64,000 nucleotides of DNA from Artemisia argyi. Taxonomy: Eukaryota > Streptophyta > Magnoliopsida > Asterales > Asteraceae. Under the pieces are notes generated by a model, which worked only from the letters and a program-made list of their open reading frames with translations, was not told where the DNA came from and made no database searches. The stretch's first letter is position 1; each line of letters opens with the position of its first letter. The stretch covers positions 180,843,115-180,907,114 of the forward strand of contig CM060708.1 in the NCBI GenBank assembly GCA_030686995.1, in the 5' to 3' direction. The position numbers were made by a program, and so were the translations under genes. Shown here piece by piece: positions 44,337-55,985 of this stretch.

Positions 44337-45814
44337 ATGGCAAGTACTCCTTCAGAAGACATTCGAGCTGCAGGATCGTATCCTCCTATACCATCGATTA
44401 CTGAAAGCTGTACTGAATGCTTTCGATTACTTCACTCCCATATCAAATGTCTCTTTGAACAATCAGGTTACTCTGGAGGATATAGACGTGCATTCGTGAC
44501 ACTCTTTGGACATGACATGAGTCATTCACTGTCTCAATGACCCTGTACTTGGATCAGCTGCAACAACAAATGGACAAAACTGATTTCTCTGAAAGCTGTT
44601 GCACTACAGCATACGATGTGATTCTCAAACAACTCCAAGCATTCATTGACTCAAGATTCACAATGGAGTATGATTATGACTCTCAAATGACGAGTAAACG
44701 GTTTGCCAATCATACTGGATTCGAAGTAGATGCTTTCAGAGAAACTTTACTCCAGCTCACTGGGAATGTCAAGGAGTTTATTGAGGGACGTGCACTTCTC
44801 CAGCAATCAAGTGACACTGTCATTGTAGAAAGGACTACTAATGAATCTTCAGCAGGGTTCTCTACACAAGATGTGGATACTCCTTATCAACAAGTAAAAA
44901 GGCAACACTCATCTCCTGAGCAATGCAATGACACCGTTGCTGATAAGACGATTACTAATGACTCGTCTGAAAGGCTTTCTACACCTGTCTTGGATACTGC
45001 TCATCAACAAGATAAGGTACAACTCTCATCTCTAGAGAGTCAGGTTAAGGAGTACAGTGAGGAAGGAGTACTACAGAAACTTAAGTTTGATGACAAGGTA
45101 AAGGCATGTCGGGTGCAATCAAGTGATGGTATTGTGGATTCGGGTAAAACGTCAGATGTTGGGTCAATGGTCACCGAAGGCAGAGGATTAGAGACTGCTA
45201 AGCTTGACACCACCAACAATTCAATGACTCCTGTTACACATGATGTGGAAGCACATATCAGACCGGCAAATGAACAGGTGTCATGTGCTAAGGTACTCGA
45301 ATTTTATGACATGGTTGATGAACAAAGGATTCCTAACAAAGTTCAATTGAAAAACGATGTCGATTCAGATGTTGTGGACATGAGAAATAGCAATGTTGAC
45401 CCCTGTGAACAACATGTGAAACACAACGAAGTGTCTGTTGAACCTTGTTGTGCATCTTCTGTTCTAAATGATGATTATTTGTTGTATGAGAACAATGCCT
45501 TTATCCCTGATGACTCTTTGACCACTAGACTTAACATCCTTAAGGATCAGGTGGCAATGTATGAACAACGTGCTAGATTTGAACTCACTGAACGTGAGCA
45601 GAACATGGAATGGCAAATGCGTGCTTACATATCTGAAAATAATCTTAAACGAGAAACATTGAAAAAGGAGTTACAATCTTTGCAAAAACAACTGGATCAA
45701 ACTGTTAAACAAAAACAAGAGATTCAAAAGAGCTTAACCACACTCAAACACGATTTCAAAGGTAAAGAAACAAAACTTCTAAATGATTTCTCAAATCTCA
45801 AAGTGTTAAAATAA
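44337..45814 (+). pseudogene. Gag-side ORF of element G, part 1
   Basis: Starts at an ATG in a strong context (CCACCATGG, 44337). The first 65 codons (ASTPSEDIRAAGSYPP; CFRLLHSHIKCLFEQSG) run into a second frame at 44537 by a one-base shift; this continues 425 codons. Residues ~90-165 hold a diverged tandem repeat (SSDTVIVERTTNESSAGFST and CNDTVADKTITNDSSERLST). Near the end PDDSLTTRLNILKDQVAMYE starts a long coiled coil (LKKELQSLQKQLDQTVKQKQ). No zinc knuckle. The role is presumably particle assembly; this is inference from position. Confidence 0.7.
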
Positions 45815-47180
45815 ATTGGAAAATAAGTTGTACACGCAAGGCCAAACCATTCAATCTGCTCAAATGATGCATAATCATAGGAAATTAAGTGACAAATTTA
45901 GTGTGTCTAAACTTAAAGCAAATTTCCTTAGAAATGGTATAGGTGCGTAACCTGCGCTATATGATGCAAACACTATGCTTGAGCCTAACCATGCCCCTCC
46001 TGATGTGAGATCCTATGACGAGGTTGATGAGATGGAAGATAGAACTAGGGAAAAACTTGCTGAGAAATTAAAGGATCCCCTGTGCACTACTAATAATCTC
46101 GTGTTTCACTATGATTACGCTGATGCTAATCATTCAGCCATTTTTGTTCCTCAAAAGAAAATCCTCCCTGACAAAGTTTTTTGGAATATTGACATAGAGA
46201 AAATGAAAGCTGAAAGAATTGTGGGTAACACACGCACTATCTTTAGGATTGCTGACCCAACTATTTATCCCCTGAACACACCCAGGCACCTTGTGCCATT
46301 TACTCTTCCCACACAGTGTAATACTCTAATTGGGTTATATGTTCTAGGTCAATTGTTTAATGACTTTGAGAAAACATGTAAAATGAGAATTACACCAACA
46401 GGGATTACAGAAGGGGAACGGGGTTTTGAGCAAACAAAACAGTGTTACCTAACTGAAGTCATGCCATTTTTCAAACTTCTCAAAGAACATTTTGAGGGCC
46501 TTAAAAATACCATTAATGATGATGTGACCCAAATGAAAATGGTTTTTAAAGACGTGGAAAGTGAGGGCAAACAATTGGCTATTGATCTCAAATACAGTGA
46601 AATTGACAGGAAAAACGTTCTCATTATGAATGAAAACTTGATTGCTCATTGCCTTGCACAAGATGTATTCTACACTGTCACCGACTCTGCATTATCTTCT
46701 CGTCAATTTCATGAGATGTCGGTTACATTGAATGTTTTCCAAAATCATGTTGTTGAGCTTGAGGGGGAGAATTTCAAATTACATCAAAAAATTCAAAACG
46801 ACGACCATGATAACATGGTCAGGCATTTCTCAAAACTAGAAGTTGATAATCTTAACTTACAGTTAAAGTATCAACATCTAGAAGAAAGAACCAAAATCTC
46901 AAATGCCAAGACATCTTCGGATGCTCCTGAATTTGATACATGTTTTGAATTAGCCAAACGGGATGAAAAAATTCTAGCTCACATGAACACGATTCGAATG
47001 TTGAGGGCACAAATTGCCCAATTGAAGTCAAACAACAATGATGTGATTGGCACCCAAAAACCACTGTCTGTAGATTCTCAGAATTTTCAATTTCAAGACA
47101 CCATCAATAAATTGCAACATGAAAATGATTGGTTTCGTGCTGAAAATTCGAAAGTTAAACAACATTACAAAGAGATATGA
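45815..47180 (+). pseudogene. Gag-side ORF of element G, part 2 (coiled coil)
   Basis: Continues the coiled coil after a frameshift near 45820 (KLYTQGQTIQSAQMMHNHRK) and a stop at 45949. The 401-codon block from 45975 has a structured stretch (PTQCNTLIGLYVLGQLFNDF; TEGERGFEQTKQCYLTEVMP) and long helical segments (FKLHQKIQNDDHDNMVRHFS; LRAQIAQLKSNN). It ends at 47180, with a frame change to the next block. Confidence 0.7.
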
Positions 47181-48384
47181 TTCAATTAAGATCACACTTG
47201 ATATAAACAATGAAAAGATAACTTCTTTGCTTAAAGAGATTGAGAATCTAAAGACTCTGGTGAAAGGGAAAATGCCAATCATCACTTGTGATAATGTTGT
47301 TCAAAAGGTTTCTGCTTGTAAGAAGTTTGCAATTGATGCTGTGAATATTCCTCTTCCCCTTAGGAATAATAAGTTAGTTCATAGAGACTATCTTAAACAT
47401 CTTAAGGAGTGCCTTGACTTGCTTCGTGAAACCATTGAAGAGGATAGGATAGCAAAACCACTTGATAATGCTATTGTAGGTGCCTGCTTTCTCACTAATA
47501 GATCTCAGGAACTCTTAGAATATGCCATTGGTACATGTCCTAAAATTGATAGCAAGTGAGATAGGTCTACTGCATCATCATCTATGACTAAGAGCAAGCA
47601 TGTTACCTTTGAGGTACCCTTGGAAACTTCAGATCCCAACACATCAAAACATGTTCAGCAACCGGAAGTGAAAAAGACTAAAATTCCCATTAGTCCGTCT
47701 ATAGGAGTAAATAGTAACACTAAAGCTAGAGAGTCTATACCAAGGAGAAATAGAAGGAATTATAGGACTTCACCTGCTAAAAGTGTTCCTAAAAAGAAAG
47801 TAGACGACCACATGAGGAACATTAAGTCCAACTTGAGCAAAATGAGTCATAATTCAAAACCAAATTCACATTGCAAAACATGTAATGAATGCATAATTTC
47901 GTGTAATCATGATAAATGTGTTGAGAAATTTATGAAGTCGTTTTACAAAACCCCAGTTAAGAAAGTTTGGAGAGCTAAACAAAGTAAGCAAATTTGGAAA
48001 GCAACAGGTAAACTATTTGCCAATGTTGGTTATCAATGGAAGCCCACAGGAAGGAAATTCACTTTAGGAGAACAGTGCCCTTTAACTAGGATAACCAACT
48101 CTAAAGTAGTGCCTATTAAGGAATGGATGCCAATTGGTAGAACTTTCCCTTTGGAGACCCAATGTCCTTTAACTAGGCCCATTGCATCTACTAGTGAAAT
48201 TTCCACCATTGAAACGAATGCACCTAAGGTCTTAGTAGCTCCAGAACTTGTTTGCACTAACCAACTGGAACCCAACTCAAATTGGGGATCCGACGCTACA
48301 AATTTTCTGCTCTCATCTGTTTCCAAATACAGGTCGTACATTTCGTCCTTTGATATTTGGACTCAGGCTGCTCTAAACCTATGA
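47181..48384 (+). pseudogene. Gag-side ORF of element G, part 3 with Cys/His cluster
   Basis: Same frame from 47119 to 48384 with one stop at 47557. First a helical part (LLKEIENLKTLVKGKM; LKHLKECLDLLRETIEED), then a basic part (TKSKHVTFEVP; RRNRRNYRTSPAKSVPKKKV). A cluster CKTCNECIISCNHDKC near 47876-47925 is Cys/His-rich but does not fit the usual CCHC knuckle. Two Trp-rich repeats follow: QIWKATGKLFANVGYQWKPT and PIGRTFPLETQCPLTR, mirrored by GRKFTLGEQCPLTR. Ends before the pre-integrase region. Confidence 0.7.
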
Positions 48385-49680
48385 TTGGGGATCGCTCAGG
48401 GCTCGAGAATTTCGTGAATAAGTTTATCGGGACAGTTAGATTCCGGAACTATCATTTTGGGGTAATTATAAGTTATGGAGATTAGGTTTCTGGAGATAGC
48501 TAATTTCCTGAGTATACTGCGTGGAAGGACTTGGGCATAATCTGTTCTCTGTTGATCAATATCTTGATTCCGATCTTGAAGATTGCCTTCAGAAATTACA
48601 CATGATTCGTCAGAGAATTGGATGGTATTGATCTTCTTAAAGACAGTCATGGCACAAATCTATACACCTTTTCTATCGAAAACGTGATGCGGTCCTCTCC
48701 TATTTGCCTTCTCTCAAAGAACAAATCGTGGCTATGGCAACAAAGTTTTAATCACTTGAACTTTGGTACCATCTATGATCTTGCTCACAATGATCTTGTA
48801 TGAGGTCTACCTAGATTAAAGTTCGAAAAAGAACTTCTTCATTCGGCTTGTTAACTGAGTAAACGAAAGAAGCATACTCACAAACCTAAAATTGTCAACA
48901 CCAACATGGATGTTCTTTACACCCTTCACATGGACACAAGCAGACCAATAAATGTGAAGAGTATAAATGGGAAGTAATGTGTACTCGTTGTTGTCGACGA
49001 ATACTCTCAGTTTGCATGGGTAAAGTTTTTGAGAACCAAGGACGTGACTCCAGAAGTTATCAAAAACTCATCAAACAACTGCTAGTAAAACTCACATAAC
49101 CGTCAGAATCATTCGGACAAACAATGGAACGGAGTTTATCAACAAACAACTCGTTCTACTTCTCCAAGGCACCGATGATCCTATGGGCGGAAGCAATTGC
49201 TACAGCTCGTTACACCGAAAACCGATACTTGATACATACTCTTCACAACAAAACTCCATATGAGCTGATACATGGCAAGAAACTGGATCTCTCCTCTCTA
49301 TTTGTGTTTGGTGCTTTATGCTACCCTACAAAATGACAGTCAAGATTTGGGAATGTTATAAGCTAAAACTGGTATTAGATTTTGCGTTGGTTACGCTCCA
49401 GATAGTAAGGGATACCGAGTCTACAACAAACGAACCCGATAAATCCTGGAAACCGTTCACGACACATTCGTTGAGCTGACTGAGCATATGGCTCCTGTAC
49501 ACATCAGTGCAGGACCCGCGTCTAAACTTTTGTCCCCTGAACCAATCAGTTCAGGCCTTGTACAGTATTCCACTCCTACAGTACTTTATGTACCTCCTAA
49601 AAGTGAGCATTTGAAGATCTTATTTGAACCGATGTTTGATGAATAAATTGAGACACCTACTGATGATACACCGACACCAC
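48385..49680 (+). pseudogene. Eroded pre-integrase and integrase of element G
   Basis: Pieces in changing frames: TNLYTFSIENVMRSSPICLL, NKSWLWQQSFNHLNFGTIYD (first zinc-binding His replaced by Gln), LHMDTSRPI and GK.CVLVVVDEYSQFAWVKF (first catalytic Asp region), then IIRTNNGTEF with Asn instead of the second Asp. Immediately afterwards it jumps to FSKAPMILWAEAIATARYTE, so the part bearing the catalytic Glu is deleted. Downstream FGALCYPTK and the region after it are the end of the core and carry further stops. Confidence 0.8.
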
Positions 49681-49739
49681 CAGCTGCTGCTGCTCCGGTT
49701 CTATACAACTCAAATGGTCCATCAGTGTCTACTTGAATT

Positions 49740-50583
49740 GATCAAAATGCTCCATCTGCTAGTTATTCACCATCATCATTAAATCTTCAATCTCCTTCTG
49801 TACATCAAGGCACTGCAGTCGACAATTCTTTTGAAGTAAACTCATTTGCTCCTCTTGACTATGCTCTTTTCAAGAACCTATTTGCTCCTGAATCTTCTTC
49901 TGAGACACCTTCTTCAAGGGATGCAAACATGACTTCTTCAGGTTCCTACCCTCAACCACATCAAAATCTCAGAAAAGGGACCGATGATCATCCGATTGAT
50001 AACATTATCGGGAATCTTTCTCGACCGGTGTTCACACGAAGACAACTTACCACCTTTGCCTTGTGGTGCGTTTATAATTCCGTACTTTCCAAATTCGAAC
50101 CCAAAGATTCCAAGACTGCTATCTCTAAAGACTGTTGGGTTAATGCGATGCAAGATGAAGCTCACACTTTCGATCGACTTGAAGTATGGGAATTGGTACT
50201 ACCTCCAGACTGTGCAATGATTATAGCTCTAAGTGGATCTTCAAAGTGAAACTTGATGAGCATTATGTCGTTCTGAAAATAAGGCAAGGCTTGCTACTAA
50301 GGCATACCGTCTACAGGAAGGCATTAATTTAGAGGAATATTTCGCTCTGGTTGTTCGTATTGAAGCTATCAGAATGTTTCTTGCCAATACTGCAAGTCAA
50401 AACATGACGGTCTATCAAATGGATATGAAAATTGCAACCGGAAAGATTTGTATATTTTGATCATCCTAACCATGTCTATAATCTGAAAAGGGCTCTCTTT
50501 GGCCTAAAAAAGACGCCTAGGGCATGGTTTGATACACTGTCAAAGTTTCTCCTGGGAAACGGATTCTCCTAAGGTGTGGTAAA
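49740..50583 (+). pseudogene. Eroded reverse transcriptase of element G
   Basis: A Pro/Ser-rich linker leads to DDHPIDNIIGNLSRPVFTRR, CWVNAMQDEAHTFDRLEVWE and CAMIIALSGSSK (stop 50249). Then degenerate pieces, VYQMDMKIA and NHVYNLKRALFGLKKTPRAW followed by FDTLSKFLLGNGFS, reach 50572. The part that should follow, including the YVDD active site, is missing, so the enzyme could not polymerise. Confidence 0.8.
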
Positions 50584-50799
50584 ATAAGATGAGAATGGGG
50601 TAGTGGGACTTTACTTCGTGAGGACAGAATTTCGGCTGGCAGATTTCTTCACTAAGGCTCTCTCAAGAGAACGATTTCAATTTATTCTCCAGCGCTTTGG
50701 AATGAAGAGTCCTTCGCCAGTATCTCTCAAACGTCTTCAGGAAGAAAATGAGGAGAAATGGTTTTGCTTCACATATCCTTGTATATATCTTATACCATA
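50584..50799 (+). pseudogene. RNase H C-terminal remnant of element G
   Basis: Reads [20 protein letters not shown] then [18 protein letters not shown] and [11 protein letters not shown], the tail of a copia pol. It abuts the RT fragment at 50584, showing one internal deletion from RT to the end of RNase H. Confidence 0.8.
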
Positions 50800-53700
50800 A
50801 AGAAATTGAAAAATATAAAACCTATAAAACCCATAAAAATCAGAAAAATCATAAAAATCCAAAAATATTCTTCTCACGACATGTCTCTTGTGTAATCAAT
50901 ATTATGTACGTTTCTAGAAATGTCATTCAATAATGACACGGAAACATACATATGCTTGAGCAAGAGTTTTTCGGTTTCAAATAAAGTTTTTTTCTAAAAC
51001 ATGTCGTTTCTCAAAATATTCTTCAAAATAATGGCTTGTAGTCATCTCAGGCTACAACCAGGACTTCAAAAATATGGTTTGCTATTACTCCAGATAGCAA
51101 CCCGGTCTCAATATTGGGGAAAGTTCGTCGCCAAAAAGACGACTGTTCCTAACAGAGGCATGAATTACTTTATATTCATGCCTTTCCGATCTAATGTATG
51201 TTTCAGTGCATTATTTCTTGATTAAGAAGAGAAGTCTTCTTTTTATCAAAACAAATAATTTTCTATTATGATTCTTCAGAAAATTATTTGAGTAATACAT
51301 GTTGGTAACGTGTTGTTTGTAAATCAATCAGTATTAGATAATTCATACAATTTGTCACTCAATTAATGACAATGGGTCATCAATTTAGGGGGAGAGTGAT
51401 TTCCAATTTTTATCATCAAACGGATTTCTTGGTTGTCTCATAATTGTTATAAAAGGTTTTGTAGTTAATGGGGTATTAGTTGAAGAGGAACTTACTAAGC
51501 TTTATCTTAAATGGCCAAATGTGTTAGTTGTTAGAAAGATTAGGGCATTATGTGCTATTTGCGTATAGTTTCCTAATCTTTATGTAACTAGAAGGTCCAT
51601 TTGTCTCATGTTGGTATCCTCGCTTAATCCCCTAAATACGTTAAAATCCAAAATCTTAATGATGTTAGAAAACAATTGTGTTTGATGCTCTTGTTCTCTC
51701 CTCTGGCATTCGTATAATCTGATTGATTATGTTTCGTTTGCAGTTTGCTGATAATTGTTTGATTCATGCTGATTATGTGTTCGTGTTCTCAGGATTTGCT
51801 TAGGTATGTAGTTACCGGGTTAGAATCTTATTCCTAAGCTCCTGATTTGTATGTTGAAAATATGCTTGAATTGCCATGTTAGTGATTTGTTTATGTCTGA
51901 TAGAAACTTGCAATGAATGTTCATGATTGCTAGTTTCTCTTCATGCTAGATAGCATTTTGATGAGTTGCTTGAATGTTCTTTGATCATGATATGAATATG
52001 GTATTATGAGTAGGCTAACTTCCACGTGGTAGCAGTTAATTAAGAGTGAATCTATATGTATGCATATCTTTGTTGATACTCTTATGCAGATTCCATGGCT
52101 GATGAGTATGTGCCTGCTCCTGCTCTAACCATTTGATCAGATGTTCAAACTTTATTGACTGGCTTTGATTTCACCACAACAACAACATCGGTAGCAACAA
52201 CGACAACAACTCTTTCACCACCACCACTAGTTATCTTGTGCGTCATAAGTAGTGTGGTATCAAATGTTATGTGTCAATACATGATTTTTTATTTCATGAG
52301 TTTCTTGTTAAACTTTAAATCATTTATAAACTGATCATAACTGACACTAACATTCTCCCTCATTGATTGAGGGGGAGTAATGAATTGTCTCAATATCAGA
52401 ATATCTTTAATCAGACCACATCTTGCTCCCAAACTTCTCTAACTTATTTAAATCACTTGGGATCACAAATCTCAAATGGTTTGAAATTTTTGATCGGGAG
52501 AGAAAATGTGATTTAAATATGAAATCTGATATAAAACGTGATTGTTTTTGGACTTTAACAAACGCTCACCTATATGTGCTAAACTCTTTTGTATATCAAT
52601 GCACATATTGAGGGGGAGCAAATGGTTTGTGAAAAAGGATCTTTAGCATCTCATGTGAGCAAGACTCAGACTTCACCACTGAATTGATGAAACAATAATT
52701 GTCATGAATCGAAAGGACTAGTCCTGGACGGGTAATAACTTCAAGCTGGTCTAACCAGTGATGTAAGCGTGTCTCAGAAAGGACCTGTCTGAGTAGAATG
52801 TACCGTTTCGAGAAACCTTGTGTTGATTTGATCAGGCTGGGTAATAACTTCAAGCTAGTCTAACTAGTGATGTAAGCGTGTCTCGAATGCCCGTTCATAT
52901 TCACTCAAGGTGGATCAATTCAAAAGTGCAAACTCTTCCCGACATGTGTAAATTTTCAATCAAACATATGAGCACATGTTAAGGGGGAGCATTTGAAAAT
53001 GACAAAACTCTCAATGTGTTAACAAAATGCGTTTCCTAATCATAAACACGTTGAGAGAATTTTCAATGATTTGGTGTATGGCAACATAGGATAGTCATGA
53101 AGTTATAAGGTGGCTAAGGTTAGGAAAACCGTCCTATGATCCGCCAGAACCGGAGGGATCTACCCATGGACAATACCGAATAGATAGTATTAGAAAGTCC
53201 GTAGGTATGATCATGAAAAAAGGAGAAATGTGAGAATGGAGAAAGAAGGGGTTGAAGAATTAAAAAGAAATGAAATGAGAAAGGGTGAAAAGAAATAGCC
53301 CTCCAATTATTCAACCTTAGGGCAGAAACCGGGTTTAATTCATAATCTACTGATGGTTGCTAAGGTGACATTGGTATTGAAGACAAGACGTCATGGACCC
53401 AGTGACGCACTGCACTAAACCTTCTAACCACTCAAGTTCTCTTAAAAGAACTTGTTTCATTCTCACGGGGAACCGGTGTAATCTATTGACATATATCTTA
53501 GAGATGGTTGATATTGAAGCAGGAGACCTCTCCCTAATCTCCGCATAGGAAAACCAAATGCACTTATTGAGTCTAGAGCCTCGATATACATAAAAAGATC
53601 TCATAGGAACACGTGCTACTTCTACCCTGGTTTTTCAACATTAAGGACACCAGTGGTAAACTTATGAGTCCTACGCAGATCTTAGCAATCTGCCAGAACA

Positions 53701-54450
53701 TTTATGAGGGATGTTGCTGTAGTAACTCCCAGTGATTGAATGGAAATTCCTGCCAGGGTCAACATCAAGCAGCCCTGAAAGCAGGTCACTTAGGTAATTC
53801 CTTGTGGATTACGCTTAGTGGTCGCGATGGTTACAAACGATCAACAGTCGTGGAGTGATCTCCAGCGGCTCACCCATTCGTTGATCTACTAAGGTAGTTC
53901 GCTTAAATCATCTCGAGTGTTTGTCGATTAGGAACGATCTTGGTAAGGATTAGAAGGAGTCTTCACACTATGCTGTTGACAATCTCTAATTCCAAACCTA
54001 TAAGTACCGGAAGATTTGTTGCTAACTGTCTACTTGCAGGAATTTCTGACGGTTGCGGTTGATTGCTGAAAAGATGCTGATCCATCAACACATGCTCACA
54101 CTTCGACTTCACAATCTAAGAAATCATGATCATTGATTGGGCCTCATATATGCTTCCACAACTCTGATGCAGAAGATCATGATCCTGAAAAAGTGTGAGC
54201 ATGCCAACACAAAGATGTTCATATCACATGGAGACGTTACTGCTCAAAGATTACCCTCAGACATTCATTTAGATGATGAAGTTGAAACTATTTCCAAAGA
54301 TCATCCATCACATTGAAGGTGTCATCTAGATTCAACCACTTAAAGCACAAAGATCTCAACAATGAAGAATCAAAAGGCTACGAGCTACACAGATGTCGTC
54401 AAAGACCTGAATGCTATGATTCAATATTTATTTTCCGGGGTGACCTCCCT
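50800..54450 (+). other. Non-coding 3' region of element G
   Basis: No convincing gene. It includes purine motifs resembling the terminal tract: TTTAGGGGGAGAGTG (51387), TTGAGGGGGAGTAATG (52367), TTGAGGGGGAGCAAATG (52607) and TTAAGGGGGAGCATTTG (52979). A 46-bp sequence starting GGGTAATAACTTCAAGCT is present at about 52731 and 52840. A Thr/Pro-codon-like ACAACAACAAC tract is at 52175-52230. Confidence 0.65.
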
Positions 54451-54461
54451 TAGGGGGAGAT
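54451..54461 (+). other. Terminal polypurine tract of element G
   Basis: TAGGGGGAGAT directly before the LTR start TGTTAGG. Confidence 0.85.
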
Positions 54462-54823
54462 TGTTAGGAATACGTTTATTCATATGAAGACTCAGTCACC
54501 CTGAGTGTAGTTTAGCATATTGTAGCTCGTAGTAATTATCATATTAGTTAGTACGTAGTTTAGTATTAGTTAGTATTTGTGGAGTCGGGTCGGGTCTTTA
54601 CCCACTGTTAGCCCGCTCCACAGCCCGTTTCAGGGGGCGTTTCTATTGTAACTATAAATACCCTTTCCCACCCAAGGGAAAGGGTTGGACCTTTCATTAA
54701 TCTGATACATACATCTTGTTTCTCTCTCTAAAAGGCTCCTACTTTCTCTCTCTAAAATCTCTTCTTCTTGAATCAATCTAACCACAAGTAACCATACGTG
54801 TTTATGATTATGAGTATCCTCCA
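54462..54823 (+). repeat. 3' LTR of element G
   Basis: 362 bp, TGTTAGG...TATCCTCCA, with an intact CTATAAATA box at about 54653, followed by the duplication ACTTA. Confidence 0.93.
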
Positions 54824-55985
54824 ACTTAGAATCAGACAACATTGTTCTTGCAGCCTCAATCAATGTCCCATTTCTCCTCTCAGCTACACCATTTTGTTGA
54901 GGAGTTCTAGAAACACTATACTGTCTTAAAATACCCTTGCCAACACAAAACTGATTCATCACATTATTCTTAGACTTAGTTCCATTGTCACATCTGATTA
55001 TCTTAACCTTTTGATTTATTAGGTTTTCTACTCTAGTTATGAATTCCTTAAGAATCTCTGGAGTTTCATCCATAGAAGCTAGAAAGAATACCCAAGTAAA
55101 CCTACTAAAGTCATTTGTGACAACTAGGCAATAAGACTTCTTATTCAAACTATTCACAAAAACAGACCCAAATAAGTCCATATGCAACAAATGTAAAGGC
55201 TTAGTAATTGAGTTCACTGTTTTGGACTTAAAAGAAACTCTGTATTGTTTACCCTTTTGACAGGCAACACATGTTTCACAGCTTTCAGAAACTTTTGTAG
55301 GTAAACCTCTAACAAAGTTCCCTTTTACCAATTTATTCATTGTTTTGAAATTCAGATGTCCAAGCCTTCTATGCCACAATTTGGATTCATCAAGAGTGGC
55401 CTTTGCAATTAGACAAGTCAAAGCTCTTTTGGGAACTATGTTCTTTATATGGTCGCTGTATATATTTTCATTTCTAGGGACTCTCAATAGCACAAACTTA
55501 ACATTTAGCAACTGAAAATCAGGAGAAATGATCATACATCTAGTGTCTATAAAAAGAACAAAGTTCCTCTTGTCACACATTTGTGAGACACTAAAGAGGT
55601 TAAACTTAAGTCCTTGTACAAGGTACACTTTCTCAAAATCCAAATTTCCTATTTTTAGTGTATCTCTGCCAATAATCTTTCCACCTTTAGGATCATTACC
55701 AAAAGCAACATATCCACCTTCAAAAGCTTCAAAATCTTCAAGTTGTGACATGTCACCTGTCATATGTCCAGAGCATCCACTATCCACTATAACCGTATCT
55801 TTTAGTTCTTCTTGTAGATTGCCCTGCACATGAAAGTAGAGAAATTAGTTTCTCTTGGGGACCTAAGCCATTACTGACTTGGATCTGCCTTGTGCATCAA
55901 CATAGTCAAATTTCTTTAAATCTATTGATGTACTCCTGTTTTTGGAAACATGATTTGAAACATTTGATTTAAGTTTCCAACTCTA
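54824..55985 (-). pseudogene. Protease and integrase N-terminal part of element E
   Basis: One minus-strand frame. Protease: VIVDSGCSGHMTGD with the DSG motif near 55785. Pre-integrase zinc finger: LWHRRLGHLNFKTMNKL (55380) and CETCVACQKGKQYRVSF (55270), His and Cys all present. Integrase core: HMDLFG, CDNGTKSKNN and TPQQNGVAERRN, so all three catalytic acids remain. Stops near 55983, 55864 and 55850 precede the protease; the end is cut at 54828 by element G and resumes at 42966. Residues read past 54823 come from the LTR of G and are not part of this gene. Confidence 0.9.

Larger units (their letters stand above)
42972..54823 (+). mobile_element. Element G: copia element nested in E, TSD ACTTA
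   Basis: 11.85 kb with LTRs of 361 and 362 bp (about 96% alike by eye) and a perfect 5-bp duplication ACTTA at 42967-42971 and 54824-54828. Met-tRNA-type PBS at 43335. The interior has a very long gag-side region with coiled coils (44337-48384), then eroded integrase, RT and RNase H pieces, and a 3.6-kb non-coding 3' region with several purine tracts. Catalytic parts of integrase and RT are deleted, so it cannot be autonomous. Resembles a copia family abundant in Anthemideae. Confidence 0.93.
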
